A stretch of DNA of 64,000 nt from Halostagnicola kamekurae (GCF_900116205.1 NZ_FOZS01000001.1:806001-870000); one strand, 5' to 3'. Shown: positions 18,063-27,439, numbered from the stretch's first letter. Program-made: numbers and translations. Notes: generated from the letters alone by a model not told the origin.

Positions 18063-18506
18063 ATGGACCCAGAGACTGACACGCCCTCGAGCGGCGAGTC
18101 GTCGACCGACCGTGGAGCCGACCCGGCCGAAAAGAGCGACGCGGAGTGGCGCGAGGAACTGACCGACGAGCAGTACCAGATCCTCCGCGAGGCGGGAACC
18201 GAGCCGGCGTTCAGCGGCGAGTACGTCGACCACAAAGCCGACGGAAGCTACACCTGCGCGGGCTGTGGTGCGACGCTTTTCGACTCCGACACCAAGTTCG
18301 AATCCGGCTGCGGCTGGCCGAGTTTCTACGACGTCGACGACGCGCGGGTGACCACACACGTCGATACCAGCCACGGAATGCGCCGAACTGAAGTCCGCTG
18401 TGCGAACTGCGACGGCCACCTCGGTCACGTCTTCGAGGACGGGCCCGAACCGACCGGCAAGCGCTTCTGTATCAACTCGGCGGCCCTCGAGTTCGACGAC
18501 GAGTAG
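18063..18506 (+). CDS. msrB: Peptide-methionine (R)-S-oxide reductase MsrB
   Basis: Reduces methionine-R-sulfoxide in proteins. The 147-residue protein carries the zinc knuckles CAGC (C65, C68) and CANC (C113, C116), the SGCGWPSF block and the catalytic cysteine C136 in RFCINS; the C83 in SGCGWPSF may be the resolving cysteine. The first 28 residues are an acidic Ser/Asp/Glu extension. It would be recharged by a thioredoxin-type reductant, such as the system served by the TrxB fusion in this window (inference). Confidence 0.95.
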   Translation: MDPETDTPSSGESSTDRGADPAEKSDAEWREELTDEQYQILREAGTEPAFSGEYVDHKADGSYTCAGCGATLFDSDTKFESGCGWPSFYDVDDARVTTHVDTSHGMRRTEVRCANCDGHLGHVFEDGPEPTGKRFCINSAALEFDDE

Positions 18507-18637
18507 CGACACGACCTCGCCGACGAGTAGCGACGCGACTTCGGCAAGCAACGATGCGGTGGTCCCCCCCTCTGAAAAACGACACCGAATATGCAGGCAC
18601 CACGTTTTCGGACCGCTTTCTCGGAAGCGCTAGTACG

Positions 18638-18844
18638 ATGTCTACCGAACGACCGGCCGCCGAGGAACTCCGACAGGGAATGACGGTCGAAATCGTACAG
18701 GAAGACGCGGACGTTCGATCGACCGACGAAGAACCGATCCACGGCGAGATCGGCACGGTCTACGGCGACGATCCGGACGGCCCCCGGGTGAAGCTGAAAA
18801 GCGGCGTCGTCGGCCACGTCCAGTCGGTCGTCGTCGACGAGTAG
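18638..18844 (+). CDS. YwbE/DUF2196 family protein
   Basis: A 68-residue protein resembling YwbE (DUF2196): the GMTVEIVQ opening strand, the GEIGTVYGDDP turn and PRVKLKSGVVGHVQSVV give a small beta-barrel resembling KOW/S1-like folds. Function unknown. ATG 18638 aligns the family start; the upstream in-frame segment is not family-like. It follows msrB by about 130 nt. Confidence 0.75.
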   Translation: MSTERPAAEELRQGMTVEIVQEDADVRSTDEEPIHGEIGTVYGDDPDGPRVKLKSGVVGHVQSVVVDE

Positions 18845-19023
18845 CGGTCGACTCGGCGTCCGAGTAGCTGAGCGTCGGTTCGAGAATCCGCTCGAGCGGC
18901 GGCTCCGTCGCTGATTCGCCCCGCTAGTTCGTCTCGCTGATTTGTCGCTGATTCGTCTCGCCGTTCCGTCCCGCCGTTATCGTCGAGAGAAAATTATTTC
19001 ACCGGCTTTGATGAAGCGGGGCT

Positions 19024-19878
19024 GTGCGCTGGTCGAACGTTCGAAGCCTCGCTGCGGAGATCACGGCGGTCGCACGCGAACGGCGGATCGGCGTCACAGC
19101 CGCGGGGCTGGCCTACCACTCGTTCAACGCGCTCGTCCCGCTCGTCATTCTCCTGCTCGTCGCCGTCACCGTCGTCGACTCGCTCGAGACCGTCGTCGAT
19201 TCGCTCGAGACGATGACGGGACTCGAGGAGGTCATCGACCGGGAGCACCTCGACACGGTCGCCAGCGCCGGCGGGAACCGGACGCGAGCGGCGCTGCTCG
19301 CGCTCGGCATCTTCCTCTGGAGTACGATCCGCCTCTTTCGGGCGGTCGACAGCGCGTTTACCGTCGTGTACGCCTCGAGGCGAACGCGGTCGTCGCTCGA
19401 GGCCGCCCGCTCGGCGTCGCTCGTGACGGGTCTCTATACGATCTTGCTCGTCGCGACCGTCGCTGTCGCGGTCGCGCTCGTCGGCGCGCTGGGCGTCAGC
19501 GCGTCGTTGCTCTTTACCGGGCCGCTCGCGACGGGAGCGAGCCTGCTCGTGCTGACGGGGCTGTTGTTCGCGCTGTTCGCGCCGATCTACTACGTCTTCC
19601 CGCAACCGAACGTTTCGATCCGCGAGATCGTTCCCGGAACGGCTTTCGCCGCGGTCACGTGGTCGCTTCTCGCCGTCGGCTTTCGCGTCTACGTCTCGAC
19701 CGCCGAGACGGTCGCGCTGTTCGACGTCGCCGGCGCGATCCTGTTGATACTGACGTGGGTCTACTTCGGCGGGTTCTGTCTGCTCGTCGGCGCGGTGCTC
19801 AACGCGGTACTCGCCGACCGCGTCGACCCGGACGACGGCTGGGTTCCGCTGTCAGAGGAGCTCCCGAACGCGAGTTGA
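19024..19878 (+). CDS. YihY/BrkB family inner-membrane protein
   Basis: A polytopic membrane protein of 284 residues in the YihY family (formerly misnamed ribonuclease BN). Six hydrophobic helices are visible; characteristic motifs are GLAYHSFNALVPLV near the N-terminus, RLFRAVDSAFTVVYA, the PIYYVFPQPNVSIREIVPG segment and GAILLILTWVYFGGFCLLVGAVLNAVL. A short duplication, TVVDSLETVVDSLET (residues about 49-63), lies in the first extracytoplasmic loop. Start is GTG 19024. Function unknown. Confidence 0.88.
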   Translation: MRWSNVRSLAAEITAVARERRIGVTAAGLAYHSFNALVPLVILLLVAVTVVDSLETVVDSLETMTGLEEVIDREHLDTVASAGGNRTRAALLALGIFLWSTIRLFRAVDSAFTVVYASRRTRSSLEAARSASLVTGLYTILLVATVAVAVALVGALGVSASLLFTGPLATGASLLVLTGLLFALFAPIYYVFPQPNVSIREIVPGTAFAAVTWSLLAVGFRVYVSTAETVALFDVAGAILLILTWVYFGGFCLLVGAVLNAVLADRVDPDDGWVPLSEELPNAS

Positions 19879-19983
19879 CGCCGATACGCGGCGGTTTGGT
19901 TTCCCCCGGAAGTCTCCCCGCGGTCCTCTCACGTCCCGTCCGTATCGGTGGGTTCTATCCCGTCGGGCGCATACGGGTTGCGT

Positions 19984-22900
19984 ATGGATCCTTCGGTCCG
20001 CTGCGACGAGGTCCGCGTTCTCGTCGTCGAGCCGACGACCGATTCCGACGGGCCGCCCTCGCTCGAGAGCGCGCTCGAAGCCGCGTCCGTCGATACGTCG
20101 TTCGGTTCGCTCTCGGTCACTCGCGTGAAAACGGTTGCCGACGCCGTTGCACGGCTCGAATCCGGATCACCGTCGGCAGACGAAGCCGACTCCGAACCGA
20201 CACCCGCGGCCGACCCTGAACCAACACTCGCGGCCGACGGCATCGAGGTCGTCCTCGCCGCCGCGGATCTCCCCGACGGAACCGGGCTGGAACTGCTCGA
20301 GCGAGTCCGCGCCGGCCGACCGACGGTGCCGGTCGTCCTCTCGCCGCGTTCGGGCTCGGAGCGGCTGGCGAGCGACGCCATCAGCGCCGGAGCCGCCGAG
20401 TACGTCCCGCGAGAACGGGCGGGCGACGACCTCGCCGCAGTGCTCGAGCGAGTGATCGACCGCGAGCGCGACGACCGCGACGCCAGGGCAGCCGGTCGTC
20501 GGTTCAGGACGATCTTCGACGACCCGGAGACGTACGTCTGGGAGCTCGACCGCGAGGGAACCGTTCGACGGGCCAACGCCGCCGCGCTCGAGGCGATCGA
20601 CGCCTCGCAGGCCGACGTTCGCGGTCGGCCGTTGCAGGCGACGCCGTGGTGGCTCCCGGCCGATCGCCCGACGATCGAGACGGCCCTCGAGCGGGCGGCG
20701 TCGGGCGAGCCCGTCAGGCGGGAACTCGCCAGTCGGTGTGCGGCCGCACCGGACGGCGACGGGGACCGATCGGAGACGAGACGGGTGCTCGAGGTGACGT
20801 TCCGCCCGGTTCGAGACGAGTCGGGCTCGGTCATCTCCCTGCTCGCCGAAGGCAACGACGTCACCGACCGGGTCGAACTCGAGGCGGAGCTCCGGGAGTC
20901 CGAAGAGCTCCACCGCGTGACGCTCAACAACATGACCGACACGGTCCTCATCACGGACGAGTCGGGGGCGTTCACCTACGTCTGTCCGAACGTCCACTTC
21001 ATCTTCGGCTATACGGACGACGAACTCCACGAGATGGGGTCGATCGAGGAGCTTCTCGGACCCGACCTGTTCGACCGCGAGGAACTCGCAGAACAGGGCG
21101 TCCTGACGAACATCGAGTGCACCGCGACCGACAGGGAGGGCGACGAGCACACGCTGTTGGTCAACGTCCGCGAAGTCTCTATTCAGGGCGGAACGTTACT
21201 GTATAGCTGCCGCGACATCACGGCCCGAAAGCGCCGCGAGGAGGCGCTGACCGCCCTCCACCGGACCGCGAGACGGCTGTTGCTCGCGGAGTCTCGGGCG
21301 GAAATCGCGGACATCGTCGTCGAGGACGCCGTGGACGTCCTCGATCTCGAGGCCAACGGCGTCTACCTGTTCGACACCGACGACAGCGCTATCCGGCCGG
21401 CGGCGGCGACGTCGGCGTTAGAGCGCGCACACGGCTCACTCGCCTCGCACCGAGCGACGCCCGACTCAGTCGTCGGTCAGGCGTTCGTCGACGGCGAGAC
21501 GCAGATATTTGACGACAGCGAGTCGCAGCATTTCGACGACGTTCGCGAGTCGGACCGGCTCTCGCAACCGGAGACGGATCTTCGAAGTGGTGCGTACGTC
21601 CCGCTCGGGAACAACGGCGTCTTCATCACCGGATCGACGGCGGCGGGCGCGTTCGACGAGGTCACTCGAGAGGTCGTCGACCTGCTCGCGACGACCGCGG
21701 AAGCGGCGCTCGACCGCGTCGAGCGCGAATCGGCGTTACACGAACAGGAGCGGGAACTGAAAGACCGAAACCGACAGCTGACCCGGCTCAATCGCATCAA
21801 CGAGTTCATCCGCGAGATCGATCAGGCGATCGTCAGGGCCGAGACCCGCGAAGAGATCGAAGCGGCCGTCTGCAACCGGCTCACGGGGACCGATCGCTTT
21901 TCGTTCGCCTGGATCGGCGGGCTGGACCCGGACGGAACCAGTCTCGAGGCGCGCGCCCACGACGGCGCGGGCCGCGGCTATCTCGACGCCGTGGCGGGCC
22001 CGATCGGCGATAACCCGGGTGAACCGGCGATCGAGACGGCGCGGTCCGACGCCGTCACCGTCGTCTCGAACGTCGCCGAGGGGCTCCACGAGGAGCCCTG
22101 GCGAAAGCGCGCGCTCTCGAAGGACTACCAGTCGGCGATCAGCGTTCCGCTCTCCTACGACGAGTTCTCCTACGGCGTGCTCACCGTCTACGCCGGCCGC
22201 CCGTCGGCGTTCGGCGAGACGTCCCGGGCCGTCTTCGCGGAACTGGGCGAAACGATCGCGTCGGCGATCGCCGCGGTCGAACGGAAGAACGCCCTGTTGA
22301 CCGCCTCGCGGACGCGTCTGGACCTCGAGATTGACGACGAGACGTTCGTGTTCCAGCAGCTCGCGACTCGCGCGGACTGTACGGTCTCGTTCGACGGCGG
22401 CGTTCGTCAGCACGAAGACGGCGCTGCCGTCTCGGTCGTCGCGTCCGTCGACGGTGCGACGGTCGAAACCGTCGCCGCCGTCGCCGAGGACCTCGTTTCG
22501 GTCGCCGACGTACAGATCCTCAGCGAGGACGCGAGCGGCGGGAGTTCTCACGCCGACGGGGAGGCGTCGGGCGGGTCGCTCCTCCTCGAGCTTCCGACGC
22601 CGTTTCTCGCGATCCGACTGGCCGACCACGGCGTCGTCCTCCGGAGCGTTCGGGCGACGCCGGAGGGGACGCGGATCGTCGTCGACGTCCCCCAGACCGT
22701 CGACGCGCGAGCCCCGACGCGAATGGTGACGAACAGCTTCGAATCGGTCGAACTGCGCTCGAAGCGCCCGGTCGAGGGCGCGTCGGCCGGCGACCTGCGG
22801 ACCAGGCTCCTCGAGGAGCTGACCGATCGACAGCTCGAGGTCGTCCGAGTAGCCTATCACGGCGGGTTCTTCGAATCGCCCCGTGAACAAACGGGCGAGG

Positions 22901-23034
22901 AAATCGCGGCCTCGCTCGATATTTCGCCGGCCGCGTTCTACGGTCACAACCGAACCGTCCAGCGGAAACTGTTCTCGGTGCTCTTCGAGGAGATCGGTTT
23001 TCCGGCAACTGACGCACTGGGGGTTGAATACTGA
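19984..23034 (+). CDS. Bat-like multidomain sensor/HTH transcription regulator
   Basis: A 1016-residue signalling regulator of the bacterioopsin-activator (Bat) type. Rough order: degenerate receiver-like domain (10-135), two PAS domains (about 165-285 and 290-395), two GAF domains (about 400-560 and 590-740), the BAT GAF/HTH-associated region (745-915), and a C-terminal HTH_10 (945-1010; LTDRQLEVVRVAYHGGFF, EEIAASLDISPAAFYGH). The receiver's phosphoacceptor position is Ala (ADLPDGTG context) and its conserved Lys is Arg, so it is probably a pseudo-receiver. Cytoplasmic; may sense redox, light or small ligands through PAS/GAF. Start ATG 19984 is chosen over an upstream GTG. Targets unknown; the carotenoid genes 4 kb upstream are a guess only. 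Confidence 0.88.
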   Translation: MDPSVRCDEVRVLVVEPTTDSDGPPSLESALEAASVDTSFGSLSVTRVKTVADAVARLESGSPSADEADSEPTPAADPEPTLAADGIEVVLAAADLPDGTGLELLERVRAGRPTVPVVLSPRSGSERLASDAISAGAAEYVPRERAGDDLAAVLERVIDRERDDRDARAAGRRFRTIFDDPETYVWELDREGTVRRANAAALEAIDASQADVRGRPLQATPWWLPADRPTIETALERAASGEPVRRELASRCAAAPDGDGDRSETRRVLEVTFRPVRDESGSVISLLAEGNDVTDRVELEAELRESEELHRVTLNNMTDTVLITDESGAFTYVCPNVHFIFGYTDDELHEMGSIEELLGPDLFDREELAEQGVLTNIECTATDREGDEHTLLVNVREVSIQGGTLLYSCRDITARKRREEALTALHRTARRLLLAESRAEIADIVVEDAVDVLDLEANGVYLFDTDDSAIRPAAATSALERAHGSLASHRATPDSVVGQAFVDGETQIFDDSESQHFDDVRESDRLSQPETDLRSGAYVPLGNNGVFITGSTAAGAFDEVTREVVDLLATTAEAALDRVERESALHEQERELKDRNRQLTRLNRINEFIREIDQAIVRAETREEIEAAVCNRLTGTDRFSFAWIGGLDPDGTSLEARAHDGAGRGYLDAVAGPIGDNPGEPAIETARSDAVTVVSNVAEGLHEEPWRKRALSKDYQSAISVPLSYDEFSYGVLTVYAGRPSAFGETSRAVFAELGETIASAIAAVERKNALLTASRTRLDLEIDDETFVFQQLATRADCTVSFDGGVRQHEDGAAVSVVASVDGATVETVAAVAEDLVSVADVQILSEDASGGSSHADGEASGGSLLLELPTPFLAIRLADHGVVLRSVRATPEGTRIVVDVPQTVDARAPTRMVTNSFESVELRSKRPVEGASAGDLRTRLLEELTDRQLEVVRVAYHGGFFESPREQTGEEIAASLDISPAAFYGHNRTVQRKLFSVLFEEIGFPATDALGVEY

Positions 23035-23143
23035 ACCCAGGTGAGCGGATTCTGCTAGTAGTATAACGAATACGTCTTTCCTAATATCCCTATTACACTG
23101 AGGTGCCGACGAGCGCCGCGTCGCCGATTCGGCAGTGATACCC

Positions 23144-23284
23144 ATGAAAGACGTCACGACAAACCCCGACGAGGAATCGACATACGAGTGCTTTGCCTGC
23201 GGAGCGGTGACGCAAGCGACGTCCCCCATTGACTGTCCGGAGTGCGGTGCGGATATGCGGAATCGAGAGATTCCGGTCGAGTAA
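23144..23284 (+). CDS. 46-aa rubrerythrin-like zinc-ribbon protein
   Basis: A tiny gene of 46 codons with two knuckles, CFAC at residues 16-19 and CPEC at 31-34, in the order ECFACGAV...CPECGADMRN, the pattern of the haloarchaeal rubrerythrin-like (DUF7129-type) ribbon. It ends 3 nt before the glutamate dehydrogenase start (stop TAA 23282-23284, ATG 23288) and so is almost certainly cotranscribed with it. Metal binding is inferred; function unknown. Confidence 0.8.
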   Translation: MKDVTTNPDEESTYECFACGAVTQATSPIDCPECGADMRNREIPVE

Positions 23285-23287
23285 TTC

Positions 23288-24577
23288 ATGCCTTCGAATG
23301 TCTCGTCCGCCCCGCCTCGAGCGGACGCTTCGAACGAACCGGAGACGGCCCTCGAGACGGCCAGACGGCAACTTGCCCGCGCCGGGTCCCAGACCGAGAT
23401 CAGCGATAACGTCCTCGAGCGGTTAGACCACCCCGCGAAGGTCACGGAGGTCACCGTTCCGGTCGAGCGAGACGACGGCAGCGTCGACGTGTTCACCGGC
23501 TTTCGCGCCCAACACGACAGCGTTCGCGGCCCGTACAAGGGAGGCCTGCGATTCCACCCTGAGGTGACTCGAGACGAGTGCGTGGGGCTCTCGATGTGGA
23601 TGACCTGGAAGTGCGCCGTGATGGACATCCCCTTCGGCGGTGCCAAAGGCGGCGTCGTCGTCGACCCCAAATCGTTGAGCGAGGCCGAGCGCGAGCGGTT
23701 GACACGCCGGTTCACACAGGAGATCCGCGACGTGATCGGCCCGACCAGAGACATTCCGGCCCCCGACATGGGTACGGACTCGCAGGCGATGGCCTGGATC
23801 ATGGACGCCTACAGTATGCAACAGGGCGAGACCATTCCCGGCGTCGTCACCGGCAAACCGCCCTCCGTTGGCGGAAGCTACGGCCGCGAGGAAGCGCCCG
23901 GACACAGCGTCGCCATCGTCACGCGCGAGACCTGCGAATACTACGACATGCCCCTCGAGGAGACGACGGTCGCCGTCCAGGGATTCGGCAGCGTCGGCGC
24001 GAACGCCGCCCGCAAGCTCGAGGAGTGGGGCGCGACTGTCGTCGCCATCAGCGACGTCAACGGCGCAATCTACGACCCCGCTGGCATCGACGTCGCGTCG
24101 ATTCCGGCCCACGACGAGGAACCGGAGGCGGTGACCAGCACCGCAGACGACGTCATCCCGAACGAGGAACTGCTCGAGCTAGACGTCGACGTGCTCATTC
24201 CCGCCGCGATCGGTAACGTCATCACGGAGGCGAACGCCGACGATATCCGGGCCGATCTGGTCATCGAGGGCGCGAACGGCCCGACCACGTTCGCCGCGGC
24301 CGCCATCCTCGAGGAGCGAGACATTGCAGTCGTCCCCGACATCCTCGCGAACGCGGGCGGCGTGACGGTGAGTTACTTCGAGTGGCTCCAGGACATCAAC
24401 CGCCGAGCCTGGAGCCTAGAGGAGGTCACCGCCGAACTCGAGGCCGAGATGGTGACCGCCTGGAACGCGGTTCGATCGGAGGTCGAGTCCCGAGACGTGA
24501 GTTGGCGGGACGGCGCCTACATCGTCGCGCTCTCCCGGATCGCGGAGGCACACGAAGTGCGCGGCCTCTGGCCCTAA
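23288..24577 (+). CDS. gdhB: Glutamate dehydrogenase (Glu/Leu/Phe/Val dehydrogenase family)
   Basis: Interconverts glutamate and 2-oxoglutarate plus ammonium with NAD(P). The 429-residue enzyme has the substrate-binding lysines K84 (YKGGLRFHP) and K108, the catalytic K120 in PFGGAKGG, the PAPDMGT block, and the dinucleotide-binding [12 protein letters not shown]. The [17 protein letters not shown] signature is intact. The first 25 residues are an acidic/Ala-rich extension. Haloarchaea have several gdh paralogues; the gdhB symbol is by general resemblance. It follows the 46-aa zinc-ribbon gene by 3 nt. Confidence 0.92.
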   Translation: MPSNVSSAPPRADASNEPETALETARRQLARAGSQTEISDNVLERLDHPAKVTEVTVPVERDDGSVDVFTGFRAQHDSVRGPYKGGLRFHPEVTRDECVGLSMWMTWKCAVMDIPFGGAKGGVVVDPKSLSEAERERLTRRFTQEIRDVIGPTRDIPAPDMGTDSQAMAWIMDAYSMQQGETIPGVVTGKPPSVGGSYGREEAPGHSVAIVTRETCEYYDMPLEETTVAVQGFGSVGANAARKLEEWGATVVAISDVNGAIYDPAGIDVASIPAHDEEPEAVTSTADDVIPNEELLELDVDVLIPAAIGNVITEANADDIRADLVIEGANGPTTFAAAAILEERDIAVVPDILANAGGVTVSYFEWLQDINRRAWSLEEVTAELEAEMVTAWNAVRSEVESRDVSWRDGAYIVALSRIAEAHEVRGLWP

Positions 24578-24648
24578 TCGCGGGAGAATCGCTGATCTAG
24601 TCTCTCGGCTCTCGACTCGAGTAAAAGGGTCGTTGCGGGGACGAGTTC

Positions 24649-24888
24649 TCACCCCCGCACTGTGACCCACAGCGCTGTAGTACCCATGAGAAGGCCCGGG
24701 AGCATCGCGAGTGTTCCAACGGCCAGAAACCCCGTTTCAGTGTATTCGATTCCCCGAAACAAGAACAGATACTGAAGGAACGCGGGGATGGCGATGATCG
24801 ACGTGAATATACAGCCGTACACGAACAGGAGATCGATCTTTCGAGCGTCTCGTATCATTCGGGCTTCAGACTTCGTTCGTCCGTTCAT
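24649..24888 (-). CDS. Small two-helix membrane protein
   Basis: A 79-residue protein with a basic N-terminus (MNGRTKSEARMIRDARK), then two hydrophobic helices (about 20-40 and 53-75). Unrecognised. It overlaps the upstream DUF2892 gene by 4 nt (ATGA), so the two are coupled. A later in-frame ATG (MIRDARK) could also serve as start. Function unknown. Confidence 0.6.
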   Translation of the reverse strand: MNGRTKSEARMIRDARKIDLLFVYGCIFTSIIAIPAFLQYLFLFRGIEYTETGFLAVGTLAMLPGLLMGTTALWVTVRG

Positions 24889-25103
24889 TCGCGAGACTCA
24901 CCCGCCGACGTATCGATACCGAAAAGCGCGTTTCCTCCGCAAAACCCGGTGTACCAATTCACCACCAATCCGACGCCAGCGGTGCCGAGCGTCGCGGCTT
25001 TCGTCGGTTGCTCGTCTCTGAGTGCCGCGATCCCCGTCACGAGTAACCAGATACCCAGTACGCCTCGGATCGTCCGATCGACGGTGCCGATATTTCGGTG
25101 CAT
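24885..25103 (-). CDS. DUF2892 (YgaP-like) small membrane protein
   Basis: A 72-residue protein with the DUF2892 pattern: HRNIGTVDRTIRGVLGIWLLVTG opening, a Gly/Ala/Leu helix, and the closing WYTGFCGGNALFGIDT with the conserved Cys next to CPxN-like sequence. Two hydrophobic helices. In other organisms the domain is a membrane anchor of rhodanese or thiosulfate-handling proteins; here it stands alone. ATG 25103 is family-consistent. Overlaps the next gene by 4 nt. Confidence 0.78.
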   Translation of the reverse strand: MHRNIGTVDRTIRGVLGIWLLVTGIAALRDEQPTKAATLGTAGVGLVVNWYTGFCGGNALFGIDTSAGESRE

Positions 25104-25158
25104 GACTGGTGGTACGCGCCGCTGGATGGAATCCGTATAGCCGCACATTTCTACTGGG

Positions 25159-25166
25159 TTTATAAG
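25159..25166. promoter_or_regulatory. Shared TATA-like element between divergent genes
   Basis: TTTATAAG between the DUF2892 gene (minus) and the Bat-type HTH gene (plus). On the minus strand CTTATAAA lies about 59 nt from ATG 25103 and gives a leader of about 30 nt; for the plus gene the leader would be about 50 nt. Confidence 0.4.
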
Positions 25167-25241
25167 AGTGCGCGAACCGGGACTCGAGCGGGGCGCGGGT
25201 CGGACCAATTCTTTTGGCCGCGTCCGATCGAGTATCGGTGT

Positions 25242-25898
25242 ATGAAACGCGTTCGAGTGACGATTCGCACACGAGACCTCGAGTTGCCCCTGACCTACGA
25301 ACGGGCGACGAGCGAACGCGATATCGTCGAGCGGGTGCAGGTCATCAACTGGAACGTCGTCGCGCCCACGGCGTCGTTTTTGCTGCGAGTTCGCGGCGAC
25401 GTTCCTCGATTCGAGGAGCTTCTACGGGCAGATTCAGCCATCGACGAGTACGAACTGCTCCCGGTAACCGAGCGCGAGAGCTACTGCTTCGTGACGGGAG
25501 CCGGAACGCCCGACGCTCGAGCGCTCTGGGAGAACTTCAAGCGCGGCAGCCTGATGACGATCCCGCCGGCGGAGTGGAACGTCGGGGAGAGTTATACGTT
25601 CACTGCGGTGGGCAGACGATCCGACATCCAGGCTGCGATCGACGGACTGCCGGACGACGTTCGCGTGGACATCGAATCGATCGGTGGGAAACGGGTCGCG
25701 GCCGACGGCGTCGTCGACCGACTGTCCGATCGGCAACGAGAAGCCGTTCGGACGGCTATCGACCTCGGTTACTACGACACGCCGCGCGGAGCGACCAGCG
25801 ACGAGATCGCTCGCGAACTGAACTGCGCACCGTCGACCGCGGCAGAGCACCTTCGAAAGGCCGAATCGAAGGTGATAACCGGCGTGTTCGACGTCTGA
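25242..25898 (+). CDS. Bat-type HTH transcription regulator
   Basis: A 218-residue regulator with the haloarchaeal Bat architecture without sensor domains: an N-terminal alpha/beta region of about 150 residues (GAF/HTH-associated) and a C-terminal HTH_10 domain (LSDRQREAVRTAIDLGYYDTPRGAT, DEIARELNCAPSTAAEHLRKAE). Cytoplasmic DNA-binding protein of unknown target. Start ATG 25242, as the upstream in-frame codons are not family-like. The divergent small membrane genes are a possible target because the two share a promoter region (inference). Confidence 0.85.
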   Translation: MKRVRVTIRTRDLELPLTYERATSERDIVERVQVINWNVVAPTASFLLRVRGDVPRFEELLRADSAIDEYELLPVTERESYCFVTGAGTPDARALWENFKRGSLMTIPPAEWNVGESYTFTAVGRRSDIQAAIDGLPDDVRVDIESIGGKRVAADGVVDRLSDRQREAVRTAIDLGYYDTPRGATSDEIARELNCAPSTAAEHLRKAESKVITGVFDV

Positions 25899-25989
25899 CC
25901 GTCTCGATCATCGCGAGCGAACGAGTCCCGCCGGACTCCCGCTTCGCGACGCGACAGCTTTTTGCGTTCGTGCTCGAGCATGAGTGGTA

Positions 25990-26286
25990 ATGACTCTCGC
26001 CGATCGCATCGCCCGCTTTCGGGCGACGCTCGAGGAGTGGCTCCGGGGGCTCTCTCACGGACTGTTCTCCCACCCCGCCTACGAGAAGATCGAGAGCGAA
26101 GCCGAGGATCTCGAGGACGAGTTCATGCTGTCGTGTTTCCCCGACGCCTTCGGCGTCCCGTCGCCGGTCTCGTACTACACGGCCGAACTCCTGCCGTACC
26201 TCGAGGACGAGTTCGAAGCGTGGGAGCGACGGCTGTGGGACCGGGGCTCGCTCGTCGAGCGGAAAGGCCGGCAGTACCACTTCTGA
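25990..26286 (+). CDS. Conserved hypothetical protein upstream of arsA-like gene
   Basis: A 98-residue acidic, Trp/Tyr/Phe-rich protein (FPDAFGVPSPVSYYTAELLPYLEDEFEAWERRLWDR), unrecognised. Its stop codon overlaps the start of the ArsA-like ATPase by one base (TGATG), so the two are translationally coupled and probably act together. The aromatic, helical pattern could fit a small partner or client adaptor, but this is inference. ATG 25990 is chosen over GTG 25984. Confidence 0.75.
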   Translation: MTLADRIARFRATLEEWLRGLSHGLFSHPAYEKIESEAEDLEDEFMLSCFPDAFGVPSPVSYYTAELLPYLEDEFEAWERRLWDRGSLVERKGRQYHF

Positions 26287-27245
26287 TGGAGCGATACGTC
26301 TTCTTCGGTGGGAAAGGCGGTGTCGGGAAGACGACGGTCTCGGCGGCGTACGCCCACACGTGCGCGACCGCCGGCCTCGACACCCTCGTAGTCTCGACGG
26401 ATCCGGCTCATTCGGTCGGCGACCTCTTCGACCAGGAGTTCGGTGACGAACCCCGGCCGGTCGACGGCGTCGACCACCTCCACGCGCTCGAGATCGACCC
26501 CCAAGCGGAGGTATCGGAGCACCTCGCGGAGGTCAAACGAAACCTCTCCCAGCAGGTCTCGGCGGCCATGGTCAACGCCGTCGACAGACAGATCGAGATG
26601 GCCCACGGGACGCCCGGCGCGTACGAGGCGGCGCTGTTCGACCGGTTCGTCGACGTCATGCGAAACAGCGATCCGTTCGATCGCGTCGTCTTCGACACCT
26701 CGCCCACCGGCGGCACGCTGCGACTGCTCTCGCTGCCGGACTACCTCGAGGGCTGGATCGACCGACTGATAGCCAAACGCCGCAAGAGCATCGACCTCTT
26801 CGAGAAGGCGGCGATCGGGAATCAGGAACCCCGTCGCGTGATGGACGGCGATCCCGTCCTCGCACACTTACAGGATCGCAAGGAGTTCTTCGAGGCCGCC
26901 GGTGAGATGCTCCGAAACGAATCGGCGTTTTTCCTCGTGTTCAACCCCGACTCGCTCTCGATCCGGGAGACCGAACGCGCGATCGACGACCTCGCCGAGC
27001 AAGATCTCGAGGTCCGGGGCCTGGTCGCCAATCGGCTCACGCCCGAACCCGATCCCGACGAGAACGGACGGGGTGCCAGCTATCTCCGCGATCGGGTCGA
27101 GACCGAACGCGAGCGACTCGAGACGGCCGCTCGAGTGTTCTCGCCGCCGATCGTCGCCGAGATCGAGACGGCGGTCGAAGAAATTCGGGGCGACAGGCTC
27201 GCTCGGGTGGGTGACTCGCTCGAGATCGATGTCGGCGGAAACTGA
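26286..27245 (+). CDS. ArsA/Get3-like ATPase
   Basis: A 319-residue SIMIBI ATPase with the deviant P-loop GGKGGVGKTT (residues 8-17), the STDPAHS switch and a FDTSPTGGTLRLLSLP Walker-B region. A single ATPase half, as in Get3/TRC40 or single-domain ArsA. In archaea such proteins are linked to tail-anchored membrane proteins or metalloid efflux; no arsB or arsR lies near, which favours the chaperone-like role, but this is inference. The mid-region helices between the switch motifs are the client-binding part in Get3. No CxxC dimer motif is visible. Confidence 0.87.
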   Translation: MERYVFFGGKGGVGKTTVSAAYAHTCATAGLDTLVVSTDPAHSVGDLFDQEFGDEPRPVDGVDHLHALEIDPQAEVSEHLAEVKRNLSQQVSAAMVNAVDRQIEMAHGTPGAYEAALFDRFVDVMRNSDPFDRVVFDTSPTGGTLRLLSLPDYLEGWIDRLIAKRRKSIDLFEKAAIGNQEPRRVMDGDPVLAHLQDRKEFFEAAGEMLRNESAFFLVFNPDSLSIRETERAIDDLAEQDLEVRGLVANRLTPEPDPDENGRGASYLRDRVETERERLETAARVFSPPIVAEIETAVEEIRGDRLARVGDSLEIDVGGN

Positions 27246-27392
27246 TCGCGGGCGACTCGCCCGGGTTTGCTTCCCGAAGATATTTCTCCCTTATACAATA
27301 ACACAATATTGGTTCTCATCGAAATATTATCGGACCGAACCGCTCGAGGCCGATCCGCCTCTCTATTCGAGACTATCGGAGACTACAATGAA

Positions 27393-27405
27393 TTATATTT
27401 ATATT
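27393..27405 (+). promoter_or_regulatory. cstA promoter and ribosome-binding site
   Basis: TTATATTTATATT is a strong TATA element about 40 nt before ATG 27440. GAGAGGA at 27427-27434 is a good Shine-Dalgarno match 5-6 nt before the start, unusual in haloarchaea, where leaderless mRNA is the norm. Confidence 0.55.
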
Positions 27406-27439
27406 CCTCCCGTCCTACCCGGGCTAGAGAGAGGATAAC

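Noticed and set aside
21736-23802. Very long minus-strand frame across the Bat-like gene and glutamate dehydrogenase
   Set aside because: Antisense to two well-supported genes, with arginine-rich composition and no recognisable motifs.
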